Source: Comamonadaceae bacterium (GTDB lineage Bacteria; Pseudomonadota; Gammaproteobacteria; Burkholderiales; Burkholderiaceae_C). From it: a DNA stretch of 5,567 nucleotides. Position numbers and translations under genes: made by a program. Of this stretch, positions 1 to 5,244 are shown in pieces. The notes under the pieces were generated by a model. That model did not search any database, was not told where the DNA came from, and saw nothing but the letters and a program-made list of their open reading frames with translations. How positions within the stretch are numbered: the first letter of the stretch is position 1; every line of letters starts with the position of its first letter. The DNA is taken from contig CANCCE010000186.1 of the NCBI GenBank assembly GCA_947374505.1, positions 1-5,567 on the forward strand. Reading direction: 5' to 3'.

Positions 1-161
1 GCGGCGGCTTCAATCACCGAATTGGGATGGCTGGTGCGTTCGAAAAAGGAACGGACATCGCCGCGTCGCCTCAGGCCTTTTGCCGAGATTCTCTCAATGG
101 CGGTGTCTCTGGGGGTGACTTCATGGTGTCCATTTTCATTTCGAATCTCTGGCATCGACAT
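1..161 (-). CDS. 5' part of an unrecognised protein gene, running off the left edge
   Basis: An open frame begins with ATG at 161-159 on the minus strand and stays open for 53 codons to the window edge. A second in-frame ATG lies two codons later, at 155-153. The visible product starts MSMPEIRNENGHH and becomes basic (KGLRRRGDVRSFFERTS around residues 29-43), with no signal peptide or membrane segment. Codon use in the second half looks typical of a coding region (many C- or G-ending codons), while the first 15 codons are more AT-rich. A weak purine-rich stretch, GAGAAAG, lies about 10 bases upstream of the ATG. I do not recognise the family and assign no function. It is transcribed divergently from the Stealth gene across a 227-base gap. 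The alternative is that this is a chance open frame, because 53 codons is short evidence. Confidence 0.5.
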   Translation of the reverse strand, partial: MSMPEIRNENGHHEVTPRDTAIERISAKGLRRRGDVRSFFERTSHPNSVIEAA

Positions 162-388
162 GAAGGCGGTTCTTTCTCAAGAATTGGAGATGAATGGGCT
201 TGATTGAGCGCCACAGAAAGCCCAATGAATTTGAGTTTGAGGGGTTGCAGTGTGGATATTTGTCGGGCTGGTTCAGTGTTCCCTGTAGGACGAAAGCAAG
301 TGCTGACAGATGCTTCACGCCATAAGTTCACTACACTTGAGCTCTTTTTTGCTGCCGGACCGGCTCAGTACCGACCCTCCCTTTATTC
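162..388. other. Divergent intergenic region upstream of the Stealth gene
   Basis: This gap separates the partial minus-strand gene from the plus-strand Stealth gene and should hold both promoters. It is visibly more AT-rich and less codon-like than its flanks. No convincing promoter pair could be picked: a -35-like CTGACA at 303-308 has no good -10 partner. A short inverted repeat, GCCGG-A-CCGGC, lies at 354-364, about 25 bases before the Stealth start, just after a run of six T. There is no recognisable ribosome binding site directly before the ATG at 389. Confidence 0.5.
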
Positions 389-1480
389 ATGCGCCCAGAC
401 ATTCCGGCCACGCCCGATGATTCCCCTGTTGACATCGTTTATCTTTGGGTCGACGGACAAGACTTGGGCTGGCGCGCCAAACGCCGTCATGCCATGCGGC
501 AACTCAGCAACGACGGCAACGAAGCTATCGCTAAGTTTGGCAACGTGGAGGGGCGCTTTCGTGACAACGATGAACTCCTTTACAGCTTGCGAGCACTCGA
601 GAAGTTCTTTCCGGATCACGGGCACATCTACCTCGTCACCGATGGACAGACACCGGACTGGCTGAAAGCGTCGGATCGGATGACGCTGGTGGATCATCGG
701 GAGCTGATTCCTGCGGCCTCATTGCCGACCTTTGATTCCAGCAATATCGAGTCGTACATACACCGCATTCCCGGTCTCTCCGAGCGTTATTTCTATTTCA
801 ACGACGATGTTTTTTTTGGCGCTCCTGTGAACCTTGATGATTGGTTTTGGCCTGGTGGTTTTTATGTGACTTGGTCAGACGATCCGGAAGTCTCCGATGA
901 GGTCTTGCAAACCGATGCGACGGCACCTGAGAACGCCTGCCGTCTTTCGAATCATTGGTTGGCCAACAAAGCCGCAGCTCAGTTGGGGTCCTTGCCTGCG
1001 ACTATCGGAAAGCCGTTGCGGGTGATGGATCCTTATTACAAAAATACGTTTCGGACCTTTGCGCATTCGCCGCGCCCGATGCTCAAATCGCTGCTGTGGG
1101 AGCTTGAAGAAGAAGCCGCAGAGCTCTTTCATGGCGTCCGGTCGACCGTCTTCCGGATCTGGGATAAACCGACCCTCGTCTCTGACTTTGTCCTGCGCTG
1201 GGCACTGGCGCATGGCTTGGCTCGCGTCAAAAATTACCGGCACCGCTATGTGTCCACCGGCGATAGCGAACAGGCCTTGGAACTTAAGGTGCTGGCTGAT
1301 CAGTTTGGCAGGCTTGATTTTTTCTGCATCAACGACACCACTGATGATGCGCATGCTGAAGACCCGCGTTTGGAAAATGTGAAAGCGTCCTTGCGTTCGA
1401 TGCTTTTTAAACCGTCGGAATTTGAACGGATTCGAATCCCTGATGCCCTAGTTGCCGCCTGTCCAGCGGCCCTTGCTTGA
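389..1480 (+). CDS. Stealth family protein (predicted hexose-1-phosphate / sugar-phosphate transferase)
   Basis: The 363-residue product has the conserved blocks of the Stealth family in order. The CR1-like block is VDIVYLWVDGQD (residues 14-25). The CR2-like block spans about 56-155 and contains RFRDNDELLYSLRALEKF (57-73), IYLVTDGQTPDWL (80-92), the LPTFDSSNIE stretch (112-121), HRIPGLSERYFYFNDDVFFG (125-144) and DDWFW (150-154). A CR3-like region covers about 216-275, including AHSPRPM, and a CR4-like tail begins at FCINDTTDD (312-320). Characterised relatives transfer sugar-1-phosphate to make phosphodiester-linked glycans: bacterial capsule polymerases such as Neisseria SacB, and the eukaryotic GlcNAc-1-phosphotransferase GNPTAB. 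The acidic FNDD motif is probably catalytic or metal-binding. No signal peptide or membrane segment is visible, so it is likely cytoplasmic. The ATG at 389 is the first possible start after an in-frame TGA at 338, but it lacks a clear Shine-Dalgarno sequence. The sugar donor and acceptor are unknown. Confidence 0.92.
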   Translation: MRPDIPATPDDSPVDIVYLWVDGQDLGWRAKRRHAMRQLSNDGNEAIAKFGNVEGRFRDNDELLYSLRALEKFFPDHGHIYLVTDGQTPDWLKASDRMTLVDHRELIPAASLPTFDSSNIESYIHRIPGLSERYFYFNDDVFFGAPVNLDDWFWPGGFYVTWSDDPEVSDEVLQTDATAPENACRLSNHWLANKAAAQLGSLPATIGKPLRVMDPYYKNTFRTFAHSPRPMLKSLLWELEEEAAELFHGVRSTVFRIWDKPTLVSDFVLRWALAHGLARVKNYRHRYVSTGDSEQALELKVLADQFGRLDFFCINDTTDDAHAEDPRLENVKASLRSMLFKPSEFERIRIPDALVAACPAALA

Positions 1481-2248
1481 ACGCAAGGCCAGACCAATTT
1501 CTTGCGTGCTCCGGGTCAGCAATGTCGAGAGTGTTTTGATCCGTGCCGGCGTCATGCGTTCGTTGATGGCTGCGACACTGAATGATGCGATGGGTCGCCC
1601 GGTGGCGTCGTTGAAATGCCGGCCTATGGCGCTGACGCCAGCGTTCACCCGGTTCCTGATCAAGGTGTAGCCTTTGCGGTGAGCCTCTTCAATGGATGCG
1701 GTTAGAAAGTCCCGCGACATGCCCCAGTCTGAATCGAGTTGCGGTTGGAGGGTGTCCAGAGCGACTTCTCGCTCCGTCGCCGGCAGGGCCGCTAACAGCG
1801 CCATGCCGCCAGCGCCCACACCGAGCGGTCGTCGACTGCCGACTTGAAGCGTGATCACGCGGATCGGTGTCGGTCCTTCTTGCAGGTCGATGCAGACGGC
1901 TTCAGGTCCGCTGCGCAGCACCAGATAAGCCGTGTCGCCGGCGTCCAGTGCCAAGCGTTGAAGTATCGGTCGGCACAGGCCGCGGATGTCGAACTGTTGC
2001 GCTGCCGACAGCCCCAGTTCGAAGGCCAAGGAACCCAGCGCGTAACGGCGTTCGTTGTCAAGCTGCGTGACCATGCCTTCAGAGATGAGTTGATGCAGGA
2101 GGCGGTGGGTGGTTGGGTGCGGCAGCTCGACATGTCTGGCGATGTCTGTGAGGGCGCCGCCGCGCGACCCTTTGGTGGCCAGAAAACGCAGAATGGTGAA
2201 AGCCCGATGCAACAGGCCCGAACGTTCAACAGATGATTGAGAGTGCAT
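1448..2248 (-). CDS. IclR-family transcriptional regulator
   Basis: The 266-residue product has the usual IclR length and architecture. An N-terminal winged helix-turn-helix covers about 10-72, with the recognition region ALTDIARHVELPHPTTHRLL (32-51) and the wing near DNERRYALG (64-72). The IclR effector-binding domain covers about 85-255, including GDTAYLVLRSG (104-114), VGSRRPLGVGAGGMALLAAL (136-155) and AGVSAIGRHFNDATGRPIAS (203-222). Family members are cytoplasmic dimers or tetramers that bind small carboxylates or aromatics and act as repressors or activators, often of the divergent gene. Here the divergent gene is the tctC-like binding protein, separated by 137 bases with an inverted repeat between. 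The start at 2248 lacks a strong ribosome binding site, but the helix-turn-helix spacing from the N-terminus is normal. The 3' end overlaps the convergent Stealth gene by 33 bases. The ligand cannot be predicted. Confidence 0.95.
   Translation of the reverse strand: MHSQSSVERSGLLHRAFTILRFLATKGSRGGALTDIARHVELPHPTTHRLLHQLISEGMVTQLDNERRYALGSLAFELGLSAAQQFDIRGLCRPILQRLALDAGDTAYLVLRSGPEAVCIDLQEGPTPIRVITLQVGSRRPLGVGAGGMALLAALPATEREVALDTLQPQLDSDWGMSRDFLTASIEEAHRKGYTLIRNRVNAGVSAIGRHFNDATGRPIASFSVAAINERMTPARIKTLSTLLTRSTQEIGLALRSSKGRWTGGN
1468..1490. terminator. Stem-loop across the Stealth stop codon, possible weak terminator
   Basis: GGCCCTTGC (1468-1476) pairs with GCAAGGCC (1483-1490) around a six-base loop, giving eight pairs with one bulged C. 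The Stealth stop TGA (1478-1480) sits in the loop. On the plus strand it is followed by AGACCAATTTCTT, so the T-tract is poor. The site also lies inside the 3' end of the convergent regulator gene. It could slow or end transcription from either side, but it is not a canonical intrinsic terminator. Confidence 0.3.
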
Positions 2249-2261
2249 GGACCAGTGGGGC

Positions 2262-2291
2262 TCGACTTTTGGGCTATGTGATTGCAGTAAT
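2262..2291 (+). promoter_or_regulatory. Candidate promoter of the tctC-VOC transcript
   Basis: TCGACT (2262-2267) matches the -35 consensus at four of six positions. It is followed after 18 bases by AGTAAT (2286-2291), four of six for the -10. The predicted start, near 2298, lies within the inverted repeat at 2295-2313, so a bound regulator would cover the transcription start. This is a weak promoter by sequence alone. Confidence 0.25.
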
Positions 2292-2318
2292 TGTATGTCC
2301 GCTGAATGGACATGCTGG
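2290..2318 (-). promoter_or_regulatory. Candidate promoter of the iclR-type gene
   Basis: On the minus strand TACAAT (2295-2290) matches the sigma-70 -10 consensus at five of six positions. Seventeen bases upstream is a weak -35, CCAGCA (2318-2313). Predicted transcription would start near 2283, giving a leader of about 35 bases. The inverted repeat at 2295-2313 fills the spacer, as expected for an autoregulated promoter. The weak -35 keeps confidence low. Confidence 0.35.
2295..2313. promoter_or_regulatory. Inverted repeat, probable IclR-type operator
   Basis: ATGTCC (2295-2300) and GGACAT (2308-2313) are perfect six-base arms around a seven-base spacer, so the half-site centres are about 13 bases apart. 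It is the clearest dyad in the 137-base gap between the divergent regulator and tctC genes. It overlaps candidate promoter elements for both directions. Assignment to the neighbouring IclR protein is inferred from position and from the usual habit of this family. Confidence 0.5.
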
Positions 2319-2373
2319 CCCTGTCGACCGCGGGCACGCCAAAATCACCAGCCATAAGATGAACACCTTCAAC

Positions 2374-2377
2374 GGAG
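2374..2377 (+). promoter_or_regulatory. Ribosome binding site deciding the tctC start
   Basis: GGAG lies eight bases before the ATG at 2386. This selects 2386 over two in-frame ATGs further upstream (2359 and 2233), which lack such a site and would place extra residues before an otherwise well-formed signal peptide. Confidence 0.75.
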
Positions 2378-2385
2378 ACATTCAG

Positions 2386-3339
2386 ATGATTCGACGCGCC
2401 CTGATTTCAATCGCTACGGCTTTACCGGTTTTCTCATTCGCGGCCTTTCCAGACAAACCAATCACCTTGATTCAGGGCTTTGCCGCAGGTGGTAATGCGG
2501 ATGTGATTGCACGTATCGTCGCGGCAGGCATGGCCAAAGAACTCGGGCAGCCGGTCGTCGTGGAGGCCAAACTGGGCGCTGGCGGCAATGTGGCTTCGGG
2601 GCTGGTCGCCAAGGCAGCCGCTGATGGCTACACGCTGATCTTGCTCACGGGTGGCCATGCTGTCTCGAGTGCGGTCTATAAAAAGCTGCCGTTTGATCCG
2701 GTCGAGGACTTTGATTGGTTGTCGGTGGTGAGCAAATTTCCGTTTGTCATTTCCGTGAGTTCTGTCAGCAAGTTCAACAACTTGCGTGACGTCATCGTGG
2801 CCGCCAAAGCGGCACCAGACAGCGTTTCCTACAGCTCTGTTGGCATCGGGTCTACGCAGCATTTGTCGGGCGAATTATTCCAGGCGATGTCAGGTACCAA
2901 GCTGATTCACGTGCCCTACAAAGGGGGCGCAGGACCGCTGCAGGATGTGCTGGGGGGACGCGTTGACATGATGTTTGACTCCGTCACCGTGACGCGCTCG
3001 CAGGTCGAGGGGGGCAAGCTGCGGGCGCTGGGCGTGACCTCTGTGCAGCCGGTGCCTTTGCTGCCCGGCGTTGCACCGGTGGCTGACAGCGTGCCTGGTT
3101 TTGAAGTCACTTCTTGGACCGGTATTGCGGCCCCGAAAGGTCTGCCACCAGCCATAGCGCAGCGTCTTTCCGCGGCGATTGTGGCCGCGCTGGCAGACCC
3201 TGAAACCAAGCGCCGACTGGAAGCTACCGGCGGTGCGGTCACGCCTTCAGCGTCGGGTGCCGAGATGAAAAGCTATGTGGCCAATCAGGTCATCAAATGG
3301 AAGAAGGTCGTGATTGACTCGGCTATCCCTCAGCAATAA
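2386..3339 (+). CDS. Bug/TctC family tripartite tricarboxylate transporter substrate-binding protein
   Basis: The product is 317 residues, normal for this periplasmic family. A Sec-type signal peptide covers residues 1-19 or 1-20 (MIRRALISIATALPVFSFAA), and the mature protein begins FPDKPITLIQGFAAGGNAD, the classic Bug start. Other family marks are VVVEAKLGAGGNVAS (57-71), ADGYTLI (79-85), LPFDPVEDF (101-109), SVGIGSTQHLSGELF (151-165), HVPYKGGAGPLQDVLGGRVD (175-194) and GIAAPKGLPPAIAQRL (246-261). The loops with GAGG and YKGG are where family structures hold the ligand carboxylate. The protein should bind a carboxylated solute in the periplasm, for TctAB-type uptake or for signalling. No membrane subunits lie in the window, so it may be an orphan binding protein. 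It leads a probable two-gene transcript with the VOC gene, 22 bases downstream, and is divergent from the IclR gene. Earlier in-frame starts would destroy the signal peptide position. Confidence 0.95.
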   Translation: MIRRALISIATALPVFSFAAFPDKPITLIQGFAAGGNADVIARIVAAGMAKELGQPVVVEAKLGAGGNVASGLVAKAAADGYTLILLTGGHAVSSAVYKKLPFDPVEDFDWLSVVSKFPFVISVSSVSKFNNLRDVIVAAKAAPDSVSYSSVGIGSTQHLSGELFQAMSGTKLIHVPYKGGAGPLQDVLGGRVDMMFDSVTVTRSQVEGGKLRALGVTSVQPVPLLPGVAPVADSVPGFEVTSWTGIAAPKGLPPAIAQRLSAAIVAALADPETKRRLEATGGAVTPSASGAEMKSYVANQVIKWKKVVIDSAIPQQ

Positions 3340-3361
3340 TCGGACTCATTGAAAGGCTTTC

Positions 3362-3919
3362 ATGCTCTGCAAAAAACTTCACCATGCCGCTTTCCGTTGC
3401 AAAGATGCGCAAGAGACCGTGACTTTTTATACCCAGGTTCTGGGGCTCAAGTTTTCCCATGCGATGGGCGAAGATCACGTGCCGTCGACGGGCAAATACA
3501 GCCCCCACATTCATATTTTTCTGGAGATGGAAGACGGCAGTTCGATCGCTTTTTTTGAATGCCCGAACGATCCCGGCAACATGAAAGATTTGACGTCACC
3601 CGACTGGATTCAGCACTTCGCTTTTGAAGTGGACAGTGTGGAGACGGTGTTGAAGGCGAAGGCCGATTTGATCGCCAAAGGCGTCAAAGTGGTTGGCCCG
3701 ACCAACCATGACGATTTCATCACATCGATCTATTTCTTTGACCCGTCAGGGCACCGGTTGGAGTTGACCACGCGGACTTGCGCGCCGGCGCGCTATCGAA
3801 TTTTTGAATCCGAAGCCCAAGGTGTCTTGGACCTCTGGAATCAAACCCACGACTGGTCTCAGCGTGAAAAACTCTACGGCGCACAGTCCGGCTACGCGCG
3901 CAGCGCTGACAAGGTTTAG
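3362..3919 (+). CDS. VOC-superfamily metalloenzyme (glyoxalase / extradiol dioxygenase-like)
   Basis: The 185-residue product has two βαβββ modules of the vicinal oxygen chelate fold. Module one has LHHAAFRC (6-13), FYTQVLGLKF (22-31) and SIAFFE (61-66). Module two has QHFAFEVDSV (84-93), LIAKGVKVVGP (103-113) and FFDPSGHRLELTT (125-137). His8, Glu66, His85 and Glu134 sit at the usual four metal-ligand positions, so the protein is probably active with a divalent metal. The substrate is open: glyoxalase-type isomerisation, ring cleavage or another VOC reaction would all fit. After residue 137 there is a tail of about 48 residues (RYRIFESEAQGVLDLWNQTH and beyond) that is not part of the fold core. 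GAAAGG at 3351-3356, five bases before the ATG, supports the start. It follows tctC by 22 bases and converges with the NIPSNAP gene across 28 bases. It is likely cytoplasmic. Confidence 0.9.
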   Translation: MLCKKLHHAAFRCKDAQETVTFYTQVLGLKFSHAMGEDHVPSTGKYSPHIHIFLEMEDGSSIAFFECPNDPGNMKDLTSPDWIQHFAFEVDSVETVLKAKADLIAKGVKVVGPTNHDDFITSIYFFDPSGHRLELTTRTCAPARYRIFESEAQGVLDLWNQTHDWSQREKLYGAQSGYARSADKV

Positions 3920-3947
3920 GCTAGCGCCCTTGACATTCAGATCCGAT

Positions 3948-4274
3948 TCAGAGCGACTTCCAGGTCGGTTCGAAAAACGGCGCTGGCACCATGATCTTCG
4001 AGGTCTGGTTTTGCAACAGCGGCAACATCTTGACGACATAAGCTTGCCAATTTGCGTCTTTGCCTAAGTCTGCCCGACGCCGGGTACGGTCTGCCAGATC
4101 TTCATAAGCCCACATGTGGACGATCTGGTTCAGCTCGCCGATGTCGGTGTAGTAATAGCCGACCATGCGGCCCAGTATTCGCAGTTGAATCTGCAAGCCT
4201 TCTTTTTCAAACAGGCTCAGATAGTCCCGCCATTTGCCTGGATGGGTGGTGTACGTGCGTTGTTCAACAAGCAT
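3948..4274 (-). CDS. NIPSNAP family protein (dimeric α+β barrel)
   Basis: The 108-residue product matches the single NIPSNAP domain from end to end. It has MLVEQRTYTTHPGKWRDYL (1-19), FEKEGLQIQLRILGRMVGYY (22-41), IGELNQIVHMWAYEDLADR (45-63), the RRRADLGKDANWQAYV stretch (65-80), LPLLQNQTSKIM (84-95) and VPAPF (96-100). Members form ferredoxin-like dimeric barrels. Bacterial functions are mostly unknown, and they often sit beside catabolic genes. There is no signal peptide, so it should be cytoplasmic. It is the second gene of a minus-strand pair, 53 bases after the SDR stop, and probably shares its transcript. The purine-rich AGAAAG before the ATG is weak and slightly distant, and lies within a small inverted repeat. 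A role on the same substrate as the SDR and VOC enzymes is inferred from context only. Confidence 0.9.
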   Translation of the reverse strand: MLVEQRTYTTHPGKWRDYLSLFEKEGLQIQLRILGRMVGYYYTDIGELNQIVHMWAYEDLADRTRRRADLGKDANWQAYVVKMLPLLQNQTSKIMVPAPFFEPTWKSL

Positions 4275-4284
4275 GGTTTTCAGA

Positions 4285-4297
4285 CTTTCTCAAAGTT
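4285..4297. repeat. Small inverted repeat over the NIPSNAP ribosome binding site
   Basis: Read on the minus strand, ACTTT-GAG-AAAGT forms five-base arms around a three-base loop. The right arm includes the purine-rich AGAAAG that is the only candidate ribosome binding site for the NIPSNAP start at 4274. All five pairs are A-T except one, so the hairpin would be weak and may have no effect. Confidence 0.25.
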
Positions 4298-4327
4298 TTC
4301 AAGGATTGGGTGGTGGACTGGACGCTT

Positions 4328-5089
4328 TCAAAGCTGCTGTCCACCGTCAATGATGATACGTGTGCCCGTGGCCGTGCGCAGGTGCGTGACGCAGGCGAGC
4401 ACTGCGAGCGCCACATCCTTGGGTGTGACAGCCCTGCCAAGAGGTGTTGCGGCGCTCTTTTTTTGGACATCTTCGGCTGTGCGTCCAGGCACAAAGCCCG
4501 TATCGACTGACGCTGGCGAGACGCATAGAAAACGTACTTTGGGTCCAAACACGCGGGCCAGCGACAGGGTCATGGTGTCTAGCGCGGCCTTGGCCGCGCA
4601 GTAAGCGATGTTGCTGCCCGAGCCGGTGAATGCTGAAATAGAAGAGACAGAAACGACAGTCGCATTTCCTGTTTTTTGCATCAAAGGGATCAGGGCTCGA
4701 GTGATTGAAAAAGTGCCGCCCGCATTGGTCAGCAAAATTTCGTTGAACAAGGCGCTGTCCAGCGTCGCCAGATCATTGTGTGGAATGCGGCTGGTGTAGC
4801 CTGCTGAATTCACCAGGATGTCGACCGCTCCAACCAGGCTTTCGAGTTGGCTGGCCACTGCGGTGTGAACCGCGGCGTCTCCAAGCGGAAGGTAGACGGC
4901 CAGATGGCCTGTGCCCGGCAAAGTTGCGCGCAAAGCCTCCGCCCGATCCGCGCCTTGGTTGAAACCGATGACGACCCGGGCACCTTCTGCAGCGAGAAGT
5001 TGGACGACAGCGGCTCCGATGCCGCTGCTACCACCGGTGACGACTGCGGTTTTGCCCTGAAGGGGGCGCGTGGAAAGGTCTGAGTGCAT
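4328..5089 (-). CDS. Short-chain dehydrogenase/reductase (classical SDR)
   Basis: The 253-residue product, counted from the ATG at 5089, is a classical SDR with a Rossmann fold. It shows the cofactor motif TGGSSGIG (18-25), NSAG (94-97), the active-site Asn122, Ser150 in VSVSSISA, and Tyr163 and Lys167 in YCAAK, so the Asn-Ser-Tyr-Lys tetrad is complete. It ends with IIIDGGQQL, like FabG-type oxidoreductases. The segment after the second strand (IGFNQGADRAEAL) lacks the acidic residue typical of NAD users, which leans towards NADP(H). Two usual motifs differ: the adenine-contacting D in the xDV turn is replaced by YLPLGD (66-71), and the SPG after strand six reads SPA (191-193). An in-frame TTG at 5095 could add two residues, but AGAGA upstream spaces better with 5089. 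It is first in a probable operon with the NIPSNAP gene. The substrate is unknown. Confidence 0.93.
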   Translation of the reverse strand: MHSDLSTRPLQGKTAVVTGGSSGIGAAVVQLLAAEGARVVIGFNQGADRAEALRATLPGTGHLAVYLPLGDAAVHTAVASQLESLVGAVDILVNSAGYTSRIPHNDLATLDSALFNEILLTNAGGTFSITRALIPLMQKTGNATVVSVSSISAFTGSGSNIAYCAAKAALDTMTLSLARVFGPKVRFLCVSPASVDTGFVPGRTAEDVQKKSAATPLGRAVTPKDVALAVLACVTHLRTATGTRIIIDGGQQL

Positions 5090-5139
5090 GGTCAATCTCT
5101 GTGTCAGGTACAGCCGTAAGAGGCAGCTGTTTGCAGATG

Positions 5140-5173
5140 ATTATTGGTCAGTACCCACTGGTAAGCAGGTACT
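5140..5173 (-). promoter_or_regulatory. Candidate promoter and operator for the SDR-NIPSNAP operon
   Basis: On the minus strand AATAAT (5145-5140) matches the -10 consensus at five of six positions, with a weak -35 CTGCTT 17 bases upstream. Start would be near 5133, leaving a leader of about 44 bases. AGTACC (5150-5155) and GGTACT (5168-5173) form a perfect six-base inverted repeat with a 12-base spacer that covers the -35 to spacer region, suggesting an operator. Read on the plus strand it is followed by five T and could look like a short terminator, but no plus-strand gene ends upstream of it. Confidence 0.35.
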
Positions 5174-5244
5174 TTTTCCGTTCAGTGAACATGCACTTCA
5201 GTCCTTTGAACACGTCTCTGTTGTCGTCTTACATGGCTGGCCAC

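Noticed and set aside
71..331. Minus-strand open frame of 86 codons in the left intergenic region
   Set aside because: It is Cys- and Pro-rich with no domain, and it overlaps the more coding-like minus-strand frame that begins at 161 in a different frame.
204..665. Plus-strand open frame of 153 codons overlapping the Stealth gene start
   Set aside because: It crosses a non-coding-like region and then runs in another frame of the well-supported Stealth gene; the product shows no recognisable domain.
875..1354. Minus-strand open frame of 159 codons inside the Stealth gene
   Set aside because: Antisense to conserved Stealth blocks; low-complexity composition without family features.
1855..2355. 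Minus-strand open frame of 166 codons overlapping the iclR-type gene
   Set aside because: Same-strand frame shift of the regulator; Trp-, Ser- and Cys-rich product typical of an out-of-frame reading.
2233..2385. Upstream in-frame extension of tctC (starts at 2233 or 2359)
   Set aside because: It would place up to 51 residues before a well-formed signal peptide; the GGAG site supports the start at 2386.
4052..4604. Two overlapping plus-strand open frames over NIPSNAP and SDR
   Set aside because: Both are antisense shadows of genes with complete conserved motifs.
5150..5177. Hairpin followed by five T as a plus-strand intrinsic terminator
   Set aside because: The stem is only six pairs with a 12-base loop and no plus-strand gene ends upstream; an operator for the divergent SDR operon fits better.
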